Part shown: positions 29,030-38,879 of the stretch, piece after piece
How the letters are laid out: the number at the start of each line of letters is the position of its first letter
How positions within the stretch are numbered: the first letter of the stretch is position 1
NCBI GenBank assembly: GCA_963753545.1
Contig: CAVWCQ010000008.1
Location: 3,224,001-3,288,000, forward strand
Reading direction: 5' to 3'
From: CAVWCQ01 sp963753545
GTDB taxonomy: Bacteria; Chloroflexota; Anaerolineae; Aggregatilineales; Aggregatilineaceae
Length of the DNA: 64,000 nt
Notes under the pieces: model-generated
What the model saw: only the letters and a program-made list of their open reading frames with translations
Databases searched by the model: none
What the model was told of the DNA's origin: nothing
Made by a program: the position numbers and the translations under genes

Positions 29030-29917
29030 TTATGGTAGGGTGTGAAGCAGTTCCACAAGGTTAGTGGCAGCCGAGGAAAGCGCATGATGGTGGCGGTGCG
29101 CATACGCATAGGTACGGCTGTCGTCACCACCGCGCAGCCGCAGCGCGAACAGATTTCCCGCGGCAACCTCACGCTCTACTGCAATCCCCTGAATCAGTGC
29201 GACACCCAACCCGGCTTCAACACAACGTTTGATCGCTTCAGTTTCGCCAAGTTGGATCACCGAATCGCCAGCGAGGAAGGATGCTCCTAACAATCGCTCA
29301 ACACTGGCATGGAGGGCTGAACCAGATTCGCGCGTCAACAAGGTACGCTCGCGCAGTTCTTCCAGGTCAACGTCGGCGCGCTTCGCCCAGGCATCTCCAG
29401 GTGCGACAATCACCACCAGATGATCGTGCATAAACGGCATAATCACGATCCCAGGATGCTCAGCAGGAGTGCCGACCAGGGCCAGTTCCGCCGCTTCAGA
29501 TGCTACCTGCCCCAGAAGCTGCTCCGTATTGCCGACGCTGATACGCACACGATGGCCCGGATACTGCGCCTGATAACGGCTCAATAACGGTGGCAGCAAA
29601 TAGATGGCTAACGTGTGCCCTACGCCGAGCCGCAATGAGCGGTCTGCCAGGCCAGCCGCCGCGCGTGCTGCCTCAAACGCCTCATCGGACAGAGTCAAGA
29701 GTTTTTCGGCATAAGGGAGCAGCGTTTCCCCCGCTGGCGTTAGCCACAGCCGCCGTGTATCACGCTCGATCAGCATTGTGCCCATCTGCGCCTCGAGCAT
29801 GGCAAGCTGCTGCGAAACGGTCGGCTGTGTCATATGCAGGTGATCCGCTGCGCGTGTGAAACTCATCAGACGCGCAATCGTCGCAAAAATACGAATCTTA
29901 TGCAGGTCGAGACTCAC
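29030..29917 (-). CDS. LysR-family transcriptional regulator
   Basis: A regulator of about 295 residues. The winged helix is at the N-terminus (IARLMSFTRAADHLHMTQPTVSQQLAMLEAQMG), followed by a LysR substrate-binding domain. I choose the GTG at 29917 because a strong GGGAGG sits 6 bases upstream and translation then begins directly before DLHKIRIF, as in typical family members. The longer start at 29944 would contain the ribosome site within the coding part. It is divergent from aconitase with 138 bases between. An ATTAT-N8-ATAAT dyad at 29959-29976 is a candidate binding site. It probably controls aconitase, itself, or both. Confidence 0.9.
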   Translation of the reverse strand: MSLDLHKIRIFATIARLMSFTRAADHLHMTQPTVSQQLAMLEAQMGTMLIERDTRRLWLTPAGETLLPYAEKLLTLSDEAFEAARAAAGLADRSLRLGVGHTLAIYLLPPLLSRYQAQYPGHRVRISVGNTEQLLGQVASEAAELALVGTPAEHPGIVIMPFMHDHLVVIVAPGDAWAKRADVDLEELRERTLLTRESGSALHASVERLLGASFLAGDSVIQLGETEAIKRCVEAGLGVALIQGIAVEREVAAGNLFALRLRGGDDSRTYAYAHRHHHALSSAATNLVELLHTLP

Positions 29918-29958
29918 GGCAGCCTCCCTCATAGACAATCTCAATAAATCCTATCGAA

Positions 29959-29976
29959 ATTATCAGTTTGAATAAT
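29959..29976. promoter_or_regulatory. Candidate LysR-binding dyad
   Basis: ATTAT, 8 bases, ATAAT, overlapping the aconitase -35. The spacing is of the T-N11-A class expected for LysR regulators. Confidence 0.4.
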
Positions 29977-29996
29977 AATCCAAATGCTCATATGAT
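29968..29996 (+). promoter_or_regulatory. Aconitase promoter
   Basis: TTGAAT, a 17-base spacer and TATGAT, about 60 bases before the aconitase start. It is the best sigma-70-like promoter in the divergent region. Confidence 0.6.
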
Positions 29997-30055
29997 GCTT
30001 ATAGGTGTTCCAACCCAAATCTTGCTTTTCGACACAATCTAGCAAAAAAGGTGCA

Positions 30056-32779
30056 ATGATGACTGCCAAGAACTACTTCGGTGCGCACGCGACCCTTCAC
30101 ACAGGCAGTGGCCAGGCCTACTACTATCGTCTGGCACGTTTAGAAGAAATGGGCATTACGTCCCTTGCGCGGCTGCCCTTCAGTATTCGTATCTTGCTGG
30201 AGTCGCTGCTGCGCCACTGTGACGGATTCGAGATCAGCGAAGACGATGTGATCAGTCTGGCACAATGGAATCCGAAAGCCCTCAAACAACGCGAAGTCCC
30301 GTTTAAACCCGCGCGCGTTCTGCTGCAAGACATGACGGGCGTGCCCTGTCTGGTTGACCTCGCTGCGATGCGCGACGCGATGCACGCTCTTGGCGGCGAT
30401 GCCAGCAAGATTCAGCCGCAAATTCCAGTCGATCTGGTGATCGATCATTCAATCCAGGTGGATCACTTTGGAACCAGTGATGCGCTGCGGCTCAATGCGC
30501 AGATCGAATTGCAGCGCAGCCGCGAACGGTATGCTTTCATCCATTGGGGACAAAAAGCTTTCAACAATTGGCGTGTTATACCCCCTGGAACGGGTATCGT
30601 GCATCAGGTCAATCTCGAATATCTAGCCAAAGGGGTACGCACTGCATCTGAAGGCGATTTTATCGTTGTTTTTCCTGACACTCTCGTCGGCGCGGATTCG
30701 CATACCACGATGATCAACGGACTGGGAATTCTCGGTTGGGGGGTAGGCGGCATTGAAGCCGAAGCTGCCATGCTCGGCCAGCCCGTTTATATCCTGACGC
30801 CTGAAGTGATTGGAGTAAAAATCATTGGAAAACTTCCTGAAGGCGCGACAGCAACCGACCTTGCGCTGACCGTGACACAGGCTCTGCGTAAGCGAGGTGT
30901 AGTAGAAAAGTTTGTTGAGTTTTACGGCCCAGGTCTTAACCAGATGTCCTTGCCTGATCGGGCCACGATTGCCAATATGGCACCCGAATACGGCGCGACG
31001 ATCGGTTTTTTCCCGGTTGATGCTGAGTCGCTGAATTATCTGCGGCGCACAGGGCGTACCGCAGCCGAAGTCGCGTTGGTCGAGCATTATCACAAAACAC
31101 AGGGCCTGTTCCGCTCCGACGATCTGCCCTATCCTGAATTTAGCAGTACGCTGGAAATCGATCTGAGCAGCATTGAGCCGAGCCTGGCAGGGCCGAAGCG
31201 CCCGCAAGATCGGATCGCGCTCTCACAGGTAAAAAAGACTTTTCGAAATGCCTTAACCGATTCGATCAGCAGCGGTGGATATGGAATGCAAGCACCCGAT
31301 CTGAATAAGCGTGCTTCCATAAGCGTGGGCGCAAACGATCACAATCAAGAGACAGTCGAAATCGGGCACGGTGCCCTGGTCATTGCCGCGATTACGAGCT
31401 GCACGAACACATCCAATCCATCGGTCATGATCGGCGCGGGACTGCTGGCGAAAAAAGCGGTCGAGCGAGGCCTGTGTGTTCCTGAATATGTAAAGACCAG
31501 CATGTCCCCCGGTTCCAGGGTCGTGACAGAATATCTCAAAGACGCGGGACTGATGGAGCCGCTCAGCATGCTCGGTTTTAACATTGCCGGCTATGGCTGC
31601 ATGACCTGTCTCGGTAACAGCGGCCCCCTGCCCGAACGTGTGGCACAGGCAGTGGCCGATACCAATATCGTCACGGCGGCGATTTTGAGTGGAAATCGCA
31701 ACTTTGAAGGGCGCATCAACCCGCTGGTTAAAGCTAATTTTCTGGCTTCGCCGCCGATGGTCGTAGCCTACGCACTGGCCGGGACGATGGATATTGATCT
31801 TATCAATGAACCAATTGGTGAGGATCAATATGGCAGTCCCGTTTTTCTGCGTGACATCTGGCCGAGCCAGCAGGAAATTTCTGACACTATCGCGCGGACT
31901 TCCAAACCTGAAACCTTTGCACGGCTGTATAACCATGTGGAGGACAGTAACCCCGACTGGAATGCTATATCGAGCGGTGACAGTCTGCTGTATCCCTGGA
32001 ACACGGATTCGACTTATATCCAGAAACCCCCTTTCTTCAATGGGACAACGCCTGGCCAAACGATCCAAAACGCGCGCGTGCTTGCCATCTTCGGTGATAG
32101 CATCACCACTGACCACATTTCTCCCGTCGGAAATATTCCTGCCGACAGCCCAGCGGGTCGTTATCTGGCTGAACTGGGTGTGCAGCGCCAGGATTTTAAC
32201 CAATATGGCGCGCGGCGCGGCAACGATCGTGTGCTGGTACGTGGCACATTCGCCAATATCCGGATCAAAAATCGGATGGTTCCGGGCGTGGAAGGTGGCA
32301 TGACCGTTCATTATCCTGACGACCTGCGCTTGACTATTTTCGATGCGGCCATGCAGTACAAGCGCGAGGGTGTACCCGTTGTCATTATTGCCGGGAGGGA
32401 ATACGGCACGGGCAGTTCACGCGACTGGGCGGCGAAAGGGCCGCTGCTGCTTGGCGTGCGTGCAGTGCTGGCCGAGAGCTTTGAGCGCACGCATCGTAGT
32501 AATCTGGTGGGTATGGGCGTGCTGCCCTTGCAGTTCAAGGCTGGCCAGAATGCCGAAACTTTGGGACTAACAGGCCAGGAAGTCTTGACTATTGAGGGAA
32601 TCCACCCCAAGATGACGCCCAGACAGGACATCATTGTCAAGGTCGATAAGCCCGATCACACCCAATTTAGCTTTGTGATGACCGTACGCCTGGATACGCC
32701 CGTCGAAATTGAGTATTATGCCAATGGCGGCATCTTGCCCACAGTGCTGCGTCGTTTGGTCACTGCCGAACACGCCTAA
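30056..32779 (+). CDS. acnA: Aconitate hydratase, AcnA/IRP type
   Basis: A 907-residue monomeric aconitase interconverting citrate and isocitrate in the TCA cycle. The 4Fe-4S cluster cysteines are in ITSCTNTSNPSVM and GYGCMTCLGNSGPL. Other family marks are VGADSHTTMINGLGILGWGVGGIEAEAAM and, in the swivel domain, EYGTGSSRDWAAKGP. AAGGTG lies just before the tandem ATG codons at 30056/30059, so the longer open frame from 30005 is not used. It is intact and divergent from a LysR gene, a less usual arrangement for aconitase. Confidence 0.96.
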   Translation: MMTAKNYFGAHATLHTGSGQAYYYRLARLEEMGITSLARLPFSIRILLESLLRHCDGFEISEDDVISLAQWNPKALKQREVPFKPARVLLQDMTGVPCLVDLAAMRDAMHALGGDASKIQPQIPVDLVIDHSIQVDHFGTSDALRLNAQIELQRSRERYAFIHWGQKAFNNWRVIPPGTGIVHQVNLEYLAKGVRTASEGDFIVVFPDTLVGADSHTTMINGLGILGWGVGGIEAEAAMLGQPVYILTPEVIGVKIIGKLPEGATATDLALTVTQALRKRGVVEKFVEFYGPGLNQMSLPDRATIANMAPEYGATIGFFPVDAESLNYLRRTGRTAAEVALVEHYHKTQGLFRSDDLPYPEFSSTLEIDLSSIEPSLAGPKRPQDRIALSQVKKTFRNALTDSISSGGYGMQAPDLNKRASISVGANDHNQETVEIGHGALVIAAITSCTNTSNPSVMIGAGLLAKKAVERGLCVPEYVKTSMSPGSRVVTEYLKDAGLMEPLSMLGFNIAGYGCMTCLGNSGPLPERVAQAVADTNIVTAAILSGNRNFEGRINPLVKANFLASPPMVVAYALAGTMDIDLINEPIGEDQYGSPVFLRDIWPSQQEISDTIARTSKPETFARLYNHVEDSNPDWNAISSGDSLLYPWNTDSTYIQKPPFFNGTTPGQTIQNARVLAIFGDSITTDHISPVGNIPADSPAGRYLAELGVQRQDFNQYGARRGNDRVLVRGTFANIRIKNRMVPGVEGGMTVHYPDDLRLTIFDAAMQYKREGVPVVIIAGREYGTGSSRDWAAKGPLLLGVRAVLAESFERTHRSNLVGMGVLPLQFKAGQNAETLGLTGQEVLTIEGIHPKMTPRQDIIVKVDKPDHTQFSFVMTVRLDTPVEIEYYANGGILPTVLRRLVTAEHA

Positions 32780-32913
32780 GCTGGCAGTTTTTACTGGCGG
32801 CCCTTCGGCTAGAGAAAGCGGTCAAAACCCGTCGGCGGTATTTTGAACTCACAGATAAAAATGTAGCGATCGATATACACGTCGAGCTAGGAAACCCTAT
32901 GGAAAGCCGCAAT

Positions 32914-35900
32914 TTATCCACGTACCGTTACATGATGCTCCCGTCCATCATCAACGAGTGGCACACTGTTTCCAGGGAGCACTTGCCCGTTCAATATAAG
33001 CTGTCGAACTTTCAACTCGTCTCCGGCCAGACGTTCGACCTTAATATAGTAGATTGATGTATGGTAGCGGTACGTGAATTCAAAACCGGACCAATGAGTA
33101 GGAATGGAGGGATTTACATGCAAAGTCTGGCCCTCCCGGTGGAAACCGAGAATGGCTTCTAAACCCAAACGATACATCCAGCCTGAAGACCCTGTATACC
33201 ATGTCCAGCCGCCTCGCCCCGCGTGGGGCGGGACGCTGTAAACGTCGGCGGCAATAACGTATGGTTCAACTCGATACCGTTGGCCTTTGTCTGGCGAATC
33301 GCTGTGGGTAATAGGATTGAGCATATCGAATAACTCCATCGCTCGGTCTCCTTGTCCCATCTGAGCAAAGGCCCAGACTGTCCAAATGGCAGCATGTGTA
33401 TATTGGCCGCCATTTTCCCGAATTCCCGGTGGATAGCCCTTGATATACCCTGGATCGTGTTCGGTTTGATCAAACGGCGGTGTGAATAAGAGAATCAGGG
33501 CGTCCTCATCTTTAACCAATTGCTGATTGACTGCTTGCATCGCTTGTTGGGCGCGTTCCGCGTTCGCTGCCCCGGAAAGTACACTCCACGACTGAACAAT
33601 AGAGTCAATTTGACATTCATCGTTCTTAGACGATCCAAGTGGACTGCCATCATCATAGAAGGCACGCAGATACCACTCGCCATCCCAGCCATGTTGCTCA
33701 ATAGCCTGTTGTAGATCGTTGGTACGGTTTTCCAACAGACTCGCAAACTTGTTATCATCCATCTTTGCACACAGCGGGATAAACTGCGACATGGTTGCAC
33801 ACAGGAACCACCCGACCCAGACACTTTCGCCGCGGCCTTCAGCTCCAACGCGATTCATGCCATCATTCCAATCGCCTGCACCCATCAGGGGAAGACCATG
33901 CAGACCTGACGTAAAACCTTTCTCCAAGGCGCGTCGGCAGTGTTCGTAGAGAGTGAATGTCTCAGCCGTCGATTCGTAAAAACCATACCGTTCTTCTTCA
34001 TCGGGTTTCAAAGGCTCTCCTTTGAGGAAAGGAAGCCGCTCTTGAAGAATAGTATGATCCTCGGTGATAGCAACATAGCGCGCAACCACATAGGGTAGCC
34101 AGAGCAAATCATCCGAGAAGCGGGTACGAATCCCTCGCCCAGACGGGGGATGCCACCAATGCAGTACATCTCCTGCCTCAAACTGGCAGCGCGCCGCGGC
34201 TAGAATATGGTCTCGGGTCAGTTCGGGGCGAATATGAAGCAGCGCCATGACATCTTGCAACTGGTCGCGAAAGCCAAACGCTCCGCTGGATTGGTAAAGC
34301 GCAGATCGTCCCCAGATGCGACAACTGAGAGTCTGGTAAAGTAGCCAGCGCATGATCACATTCATACTGATTTCTGGAGTTTTGATGGTGACAGTGGTCA
34401 GCAAACTCTCCCAGAAAGAACTTACCTTGCCCCACGCCTGTTCAACCTGCTCAGGATCGCGATAACGCTGCACGAGAGCCAAAGCGGCTTCACGGTTTTC
34501 GCCCTGGCCGATCAGGAACACGACTTCTTCACTCCCGCCCGGCGGCAGGTCAATATGCAACTGAAGAACGGCACAAGGATCGGTCCCTGCCTGCACAGTT
34601 CCCGCCAAACCAACTCGGTTCAACGCGGCTGGCTCGCGATAGGACCCCCGCCGCCCCAGAAACTCGTTTCGATCAGTTGTCAACCCGTGTAGATTTTTGC
34701 TTGCCGCCGCAAAGGTGACGTGTCCCCCAAATTCCATACTATAAGGATTGCGGGCCAACAGCGTTTGATTATCGACATCAAAATCTGGCACAATGTAAGC
34801 TTGAGTGATGTCTTTGAGCGTACCAAGCACCCACTCTGCATAGTACGTAGCTGTAATCCGGCGCGGCGTCTGCCACACGTTTTCCAACCGAAGATGGATG
34901 ATTTTCACTGAATCATCGATGGCGGCGAAGAGACGTAGTTGCTGCCTCAGGCCGTGACTGTGATGCTCAAAGATGGTGTAACCTGCCCCATGCCGGACAA
35001 GATAGGGTTCCTGAGTGGGTGCTGGAAGTGGCGTTGGCGACCATACGGCAGCCGTTTCTTCGTCTCGCAGATAGAGTGCTTCACTGGGAATGTCACTCAC
35101 CGGATCATTGCGCCAGGCCGTCAGGCGGTTTTCACTACTATTGGCATTCCAACTAAACCCGGATCCAACTTCGGATACGGTAAAGCCAAATTGGGGATTT
35201 GCAATCACATTAATCCAGGGGGCCGGAGTCTGCTGCCCTTCCTGGAGATAGATGAGATATTCTCGTCCATCCGGGCTAAAGCCGCCCCATCCGTTGTCGA
35301 ACAGCAAATTCTGAGGTCGTTCAAGGGCTGGCATATCCTCGGGGAGTTGAGAGCCGGGTAGGGGCGTGAAAGGCGGAAGATAAACCGCCTGCTCCTGCAA
35401 GACCTCCAACTGGTTATGCAGCGAACCCTTTTTACCGTCCAGAAGTACGCGCGCCGCTGTCTCGATCAGGACGCGGCTAGCCTCAGACATTTGATCCGCA
35501 TTCAGGATAAAAATACCGTCGTGGCGATTAATCCAGATTTCACTGCCCATACGTACTATCAAACGATGGACCTGGTTATAGAGTTCCTGCGTATACTCTG
35601 TATCACGCTGGTTCAAAATGACGAACGTCACCTTCAGCCCGCGATTACGCCAATAGGTATGTGCCTGAAGCAGGGTATGGACCAGTTCAAACTCAGACTC
35701 ATCACCAACGCGTACCAGCAAAATAGGATAATCACCCGAAATCCCAAATGCCCACAACCCGGACTGATTTTGCGTATTGGCTGCCAGTATGGTGGAAGCG
35801 GCGCGCAGCCGTGAATGCGGATAAAGCAGCGCTCCAAGTAGTTTCTGAAACAGTTCCACCTGAGCTGTACTCAGGGCCATTTGCCGCAGTTCCCGCTCAC

Positions 35901-38118
35901 TGCGATAACGGCTTTGCTCAAATGCGCGCTCAATATAGGTCCAATCCTGGTACATCTCCGCCAGAGTCATGAGTTTTTGGCGTGAATTGGACGCCAGAGT
36001 CAGGAAGGCAAGCTGTACGGATGTATAGGGTTGAAGCTCAATATCCTGACCGAGCGATAGAATGGGATCGAGTGTGGCTCCGACGGTACCGGACATGCTC
36101 TGTTTATCAATATGAAATGCGGTTGGAGTTCGCGCAGTCTGACCTCGCCCTATGAATGCGGCCCGATCCGTTTCATAAAACACAGGATTGTTTTCGTCCG
36201 CCCCGGTAACGAGGACATGCATCATATATCGTGGATCTTCCTGCTCCGAGCGTAGGCGACGACGGAAGAGCAGTCCTTTCACATCAGAATGATATTCGCT
36301 CTCAATAAAGATTTTGTTGAAAGCAGGGTGTCGCTGATCCGCTTGTTGTGGCGCGAGTACAACTTCACCGTAGCTGACCAATCGCAAATGACGTGGACGG
36401 TCACTGTGATTTGTGACCGTAATCCGGCGAATTTCCAGATCGTCGTCCGGTGCGACCGTGATTTCCATTTGGACTGAAATATCCTGATCACGCCGTCGGA
36501 ATTCAGCTTTGTGCGCATAAAATAAAACGCCTTGGGACTCAGGGAGTGTGGCAGTTGGTTGGAAGCTGGCGGACCACTGCCTGTTACTATCTCGATCAAC
36601 GATATAAACCCATGTTCCCCAGTTTTCCAGCGTAGTGTCCGCATGCCAGCGGGTTAAAGCCGTCTCGTTCCACTGGCTGTAGCCGCCGCCCGCACTGGTA
36701 ATCAACACACAATAGCGCCCATTTGACAGGTAGTGAACGGATGGTGTATCAGCATCCACTGGTGCGGACCAGGGAACAAGCCCGATCCTCGTTTGGTCCA
36801 CCCCCACATCTGGGCTTTCATCAGGGATAGCGGGTTGGGTGAACACTTGTTGGGGAATTCGCTCTTGCAAGAGGAGATCCACGCTCTGCATCCGGGGATC
36901 GGTATGAAACCGCCGCACCATGATGTTCTCGAAGAGATAGTTTCCCAGGGTAACAAAAATCATCCCCTGATGGTGAGCCATATATTCTTGAACTACAGCT
37001 TGGGTTTCGCCAAGAGGCAGGCGGCTAGCCGTGTAATCGATAGCCTCGTAGAAGCCGTAGGTACTCAGCGCTGAGATTTCGTTGAGCCGCGTGATATTTT
37101 GCATCACTTCTTGCGGTGCGAGAGGCAGCGCCATAATGGAGGCGTAGGGAGCAATCACCAAATCGGCAGCCTGCCCACGCTTAAACGCCAGCCGAGGCAC
37201 ACCAAAAGCTCGATATTGATAGTTGAGGTTGCTGTCAAATGCATAGTACCCTGATTCGGAGATTCCCCACGGAACGTTTTTCTGCCTCCCATACGCAATC
37301 TGATGTTTCACAGCGACCTGACAGCTTTGATACAGGAGCGTATTTTCATAATGTTGCATCAGGAGCCAGGGCATTATGTATTCAAACATGGTCCCGCTCC
37401 ACGACAGAAGCGCCTGCGTGCCATCGAGCGCGGATAAGGGGCGAGCCATATGCAGCCAATGTTGAGGCGGAACATCGCCTTTAGCAATGGCTATGTAGCT
37501 GGCAATTCGTGCTTCAGAAGCCAGCAAGTCATAGTAACTATTGTCAAGGGTTTCGGTAGTAACGTTATAGCCAATATGAAATAGGCAGCGGTAGGAGTCG
37601 AACAAGAAGCCAAAGTCGATGGCCTGGAAGTAGTTTTCGGCAGCCTGGCGGAGATCAGAAAAGCCGATCATCAAAGCTATAGCTGAACTTCGAGCGGACT
37701 CCAGTGCTTCCATTAATCGGCTGCACCAGGCTGACGCTTCGCTATCCTGAACGGGTTGAGCGAGCAGTTGTTGCTGCAACAACAGTAGCTGCTGCTCTCC
37801 TTTGCGGGAAACTTCTGTAATCTGTCCAAACGGTGACAGGACAGGTAAGGCTTCCACCAGTGCTTGCCACTGTTCGTGGACGGCGGCAGCAACCGTGGTC
37901 GACGTGAAAAGTGCTGGCCGCTCGTTAAACAGAGGAAGCCAGGGCAGCAAGACCTCCATGTCGCGCCTCATCGAGAATAGTTGGGCGCGGCTGCGCTCCA
38001 GGTAAATGCGCAGATCGGCACGCAGCGTTTCGTCTAGATGTTCACCCTCTGCATCAATAAACGTAATCAGTTGTTGTCCAAATTCCGGCCATCGCTCGTC
38101 TAACAGGGTGGTGATCAA
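32914..38118 (-). CDS. ndvB: Cyclic beta-1,2-glucan synthase-like protein, C-terminal part (glycoamylase-like and GH94 domains)
   Basis: The long intact part (1734 residues) of a giant NdvB/CgsA-type protein. Residues about 100-420 form the glycoamylase-like domain (LLSWSGTMFEYIMPWLL, VPWGISESGYYAFD, YMAHHQGMIFVTLGNYL). Two carbohydrate-binding-like regions follow. The GH94 phosphorylase module has the catalytic Asp in GAGDWNDGMNRVG near residue 1415, then GGQYTHAAIWTVWAF and GRGGWTWYTGSSGWMYR. In cyclic glucan synthases this module trims chain length by phosphorolysis. The frame continues upstream through several breaks (38119-41435). The restored protein would be about 2840 residues, normal for the family. 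It lies leftward after a universal stress gene. Confidence 0.88.
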   Translation of the reverse strand: MITTLLDERWPEFGQQLITFIDAEGEHLDETLRADLRIYLERSRAQLFSMRRDMEVLLPWLPLFNERPALFTSTTVAAAVHEQWQALVEALPVLSPFGQITEVSRKGEQQLLLLQQQLLAQPVQDSEASAWCSRLMEALESARSSAIALMIGFSDLRQAAENYFQAIDFGFLFDSYRCLFHIGYNVTTETLDNSYYDLLASEARIASYIAIAKGDVPPQHWLHMARPLSALDGTQALLSWSGTMFEYIMPWLLMQHYENTLLYQSCQVAVKHQIAYGRQKNVPWGISESGYYAFDSNLNYQYRAFGVPRLAFKRGQAADLVIAPYASIMALPLAPQEVMQNITRLNEISALSTYGFYEAIDYTASRLPLGETQAVVQEYMAHHQGMIFVTLGNYLFENIMVRRFHTDPRMQSVDLLLQERIPQQVFTQPAIPDESPDVGVDQTRIGLVPWSAPVDADTPSVHYLSNGRYCVLITSAGGGYSQWNETALTRWHADTTLENWGTWVYIVDRDSNRQWSASFQPTATLPESQGVLFYAHKAEFRRRDQDISVQMEITVAPDDDLEIRRITVTNHSDRPRHLRLVSYGEVVLAPQQADQRHPAFNKIFIESEYHSDVKGLLFRRRLRSEQEDPRYMMHVLVTGADENNPVFYETDRAAFIGRGQTARTPTAFHIDKQSMSGTVGATLDPILSLGQDIELQPYTSVQLAFLTLASNSRQKLMTLAEMYQDWTYIERAFEQSRYRSERELRQMALSTAQVELFQKLLGALLYPHSRLRAASTILAANTQNQSGLWAFGISGDYPILLVRVGDESEFELVHTLLQAHTYWRNRGLKVTFVILNQRDTEYTQELYNQVHRLIVRMGSEIWINRHDGIFILNADQMSEASRVLIETAARVLLDGKKGSLHNQLEVLQEQAVYLPPFTPLPGSQLPEDMPALERPQNLLFDNGWGGFSPDGREYLIYLQEGQQTPAPWINVIANPQFGFTVSEVGSGFSWNANSSENRLTAWRNDPVSDIPSEALYLRDEETAAVWSPTPLPAPTQEPYLVRHGAGYTIFEHHSHGLRQQLRLFAAIDDSVKIIHLRLENVWQTPRRITATYYAEWVLGTLKDITQAYIVPDFDVDNQTLLARNPYSMEFGGHVTFAAASKNLHGLTTDRNEFLGRRGSYREPAALNRVGLAGTVQAGTDPCAVLQLHIDLPPGGSEEVVFLIGQGENREAALALVQRYRDPEQVEQAWGKVSSFWESLLTTVTIKTPEISMNVIMRWLLYQTLSCRIWGRSALYQSSGAFGFRDQLQDVMALLHIRPELTRDHILAAARCQFEAGDVLHWWHPPSGRGIRTRFSDDLLWLPYVVARYVAITEDHTILQERLPFLKGEPLKPDEEERYGFYESTAETFTLYEHCRRALEKGFTSGLHGLPLMGAGDWNDGMNRVGAEGRGESVWVGWFLCATMSQFIPLCAKMDDNKFASLLENRTNDLQQAIEQHGWDGEWYLRAFYDDGSPLGSSKNDECQIDSIVQSWSVLSGAANAERAQQAMQAVNQQLVKDEDALILLFTPPFDQTEHDPGYIKGYPPGIRENGGQYTHAAIWTVWAFAQMGQGDRAMELFDMLNPITHSDSPDKGQRYRVEPYVIAADVYSVPPHAGRGGWTWYTGSSGWMYRLGLEAILGFHREGQTLHVNPSIPTHWSGFEFTYRYHTSIYYIKVERLAGDELKVRQLILNGQVLPGNSVPLVDDGREHHVTVRG

Positions 38119-38879
38119 CTGCGCCCAGGTTGTTGGCTGATCGCGTAGACGCTCAATCTCATCGCCGAATGCCCCGCAGACTCTTCTGCAACTGGCTCAC
38201 ACTTGTTACTCTCAATCCATTAAGGATATCGTCCAGTACAGCCAGCGTATCTAGCATCCCATCCCACCGCTGGGTTCTCAGAATGGGAAGGGTATCCAAG
38301 TTCGCTAGCCCTTGTCGCAGTGCCAGCAAACAACCAGCCAGATTGCCGCTATCAACGGTGGATACGTAAGCGGGAGGCAGGGGTTCAAGCGTTTCGTGTT
38401 GTACCAATTCAAGAAATGCCCGCGATAGCGCTCAAGTTTATCCAGGTTCTCAAATGTGGAGCGTAATCGAATAGCCAGTTCCATCTTCCCGATATAACCA
38501 AAGTCGTATGCGGTCAGTGTTGAGAGCAGGAGCAAGCCAATATTCGTGGGTGATGTTTGATGCGCGACGATATTACGCGGCGATTTTTGAAAATGATCAG
38601 GGGGAAGCCAATGATCGGCAGGTCCGATAAACTGCTCAAAATACAGCCACGTACGGCGGGCGAGATCCGTAACTGCTGGTGCTGCTGGGGTGATAAGGAG
38701 GCTTTATTCCGCTCAATCGGCTGGCTGATAGCACTGGCAATCCAGGGGGCCAGCATCCAGAGCAATATAAATGGAGCGCTGACCAATAAGAGCCTGAGGA
38801 CGGACAAATCCGATCAGCAGTGCTAAACCTAAGACTGGACATCTCTGCAAGCAGCATTTCAGAACCCATGCCTCGGTTT
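38119..38879 (-). CDS. ndvB: Cyclic beta-1,2-glucan synthase-like protein, middle part (six frameshifts)
   Basis: The link between the glycosyltransferase and glycoamylase parts, scattered over three frames. In order it gives a membrane stretch (LGLALLIGFV, then SAPFILLWMLAPWIASAIS), RTWLYFEQFIGPADHWLPPD, TSPTNIGLLLLSTLTAYDFG and GHFLNWYNT. Then come LEPLPPAYVSTVDSGNLAGC and GDEIERLRDQPTTWAQL. All are NdvB-typical. Indels lie near 38171-38174, 38389-38400 (missing base), 38666-38667 (missing base), 38783-38784, 38837-38842 and 38882-38885. So many breaks in 760 bases argue for a poorly resolved consensus rather than gradual gene decay. Confidence 0.8.

Noticed and set aside
32914..38118. Annotating the 1734-residue frame as a complete stand-alone GH94 enzyme.
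   Set aside because: Family-typical sequence continues without a gap into the upstream frames up to 41435, so its first ATG is internal.
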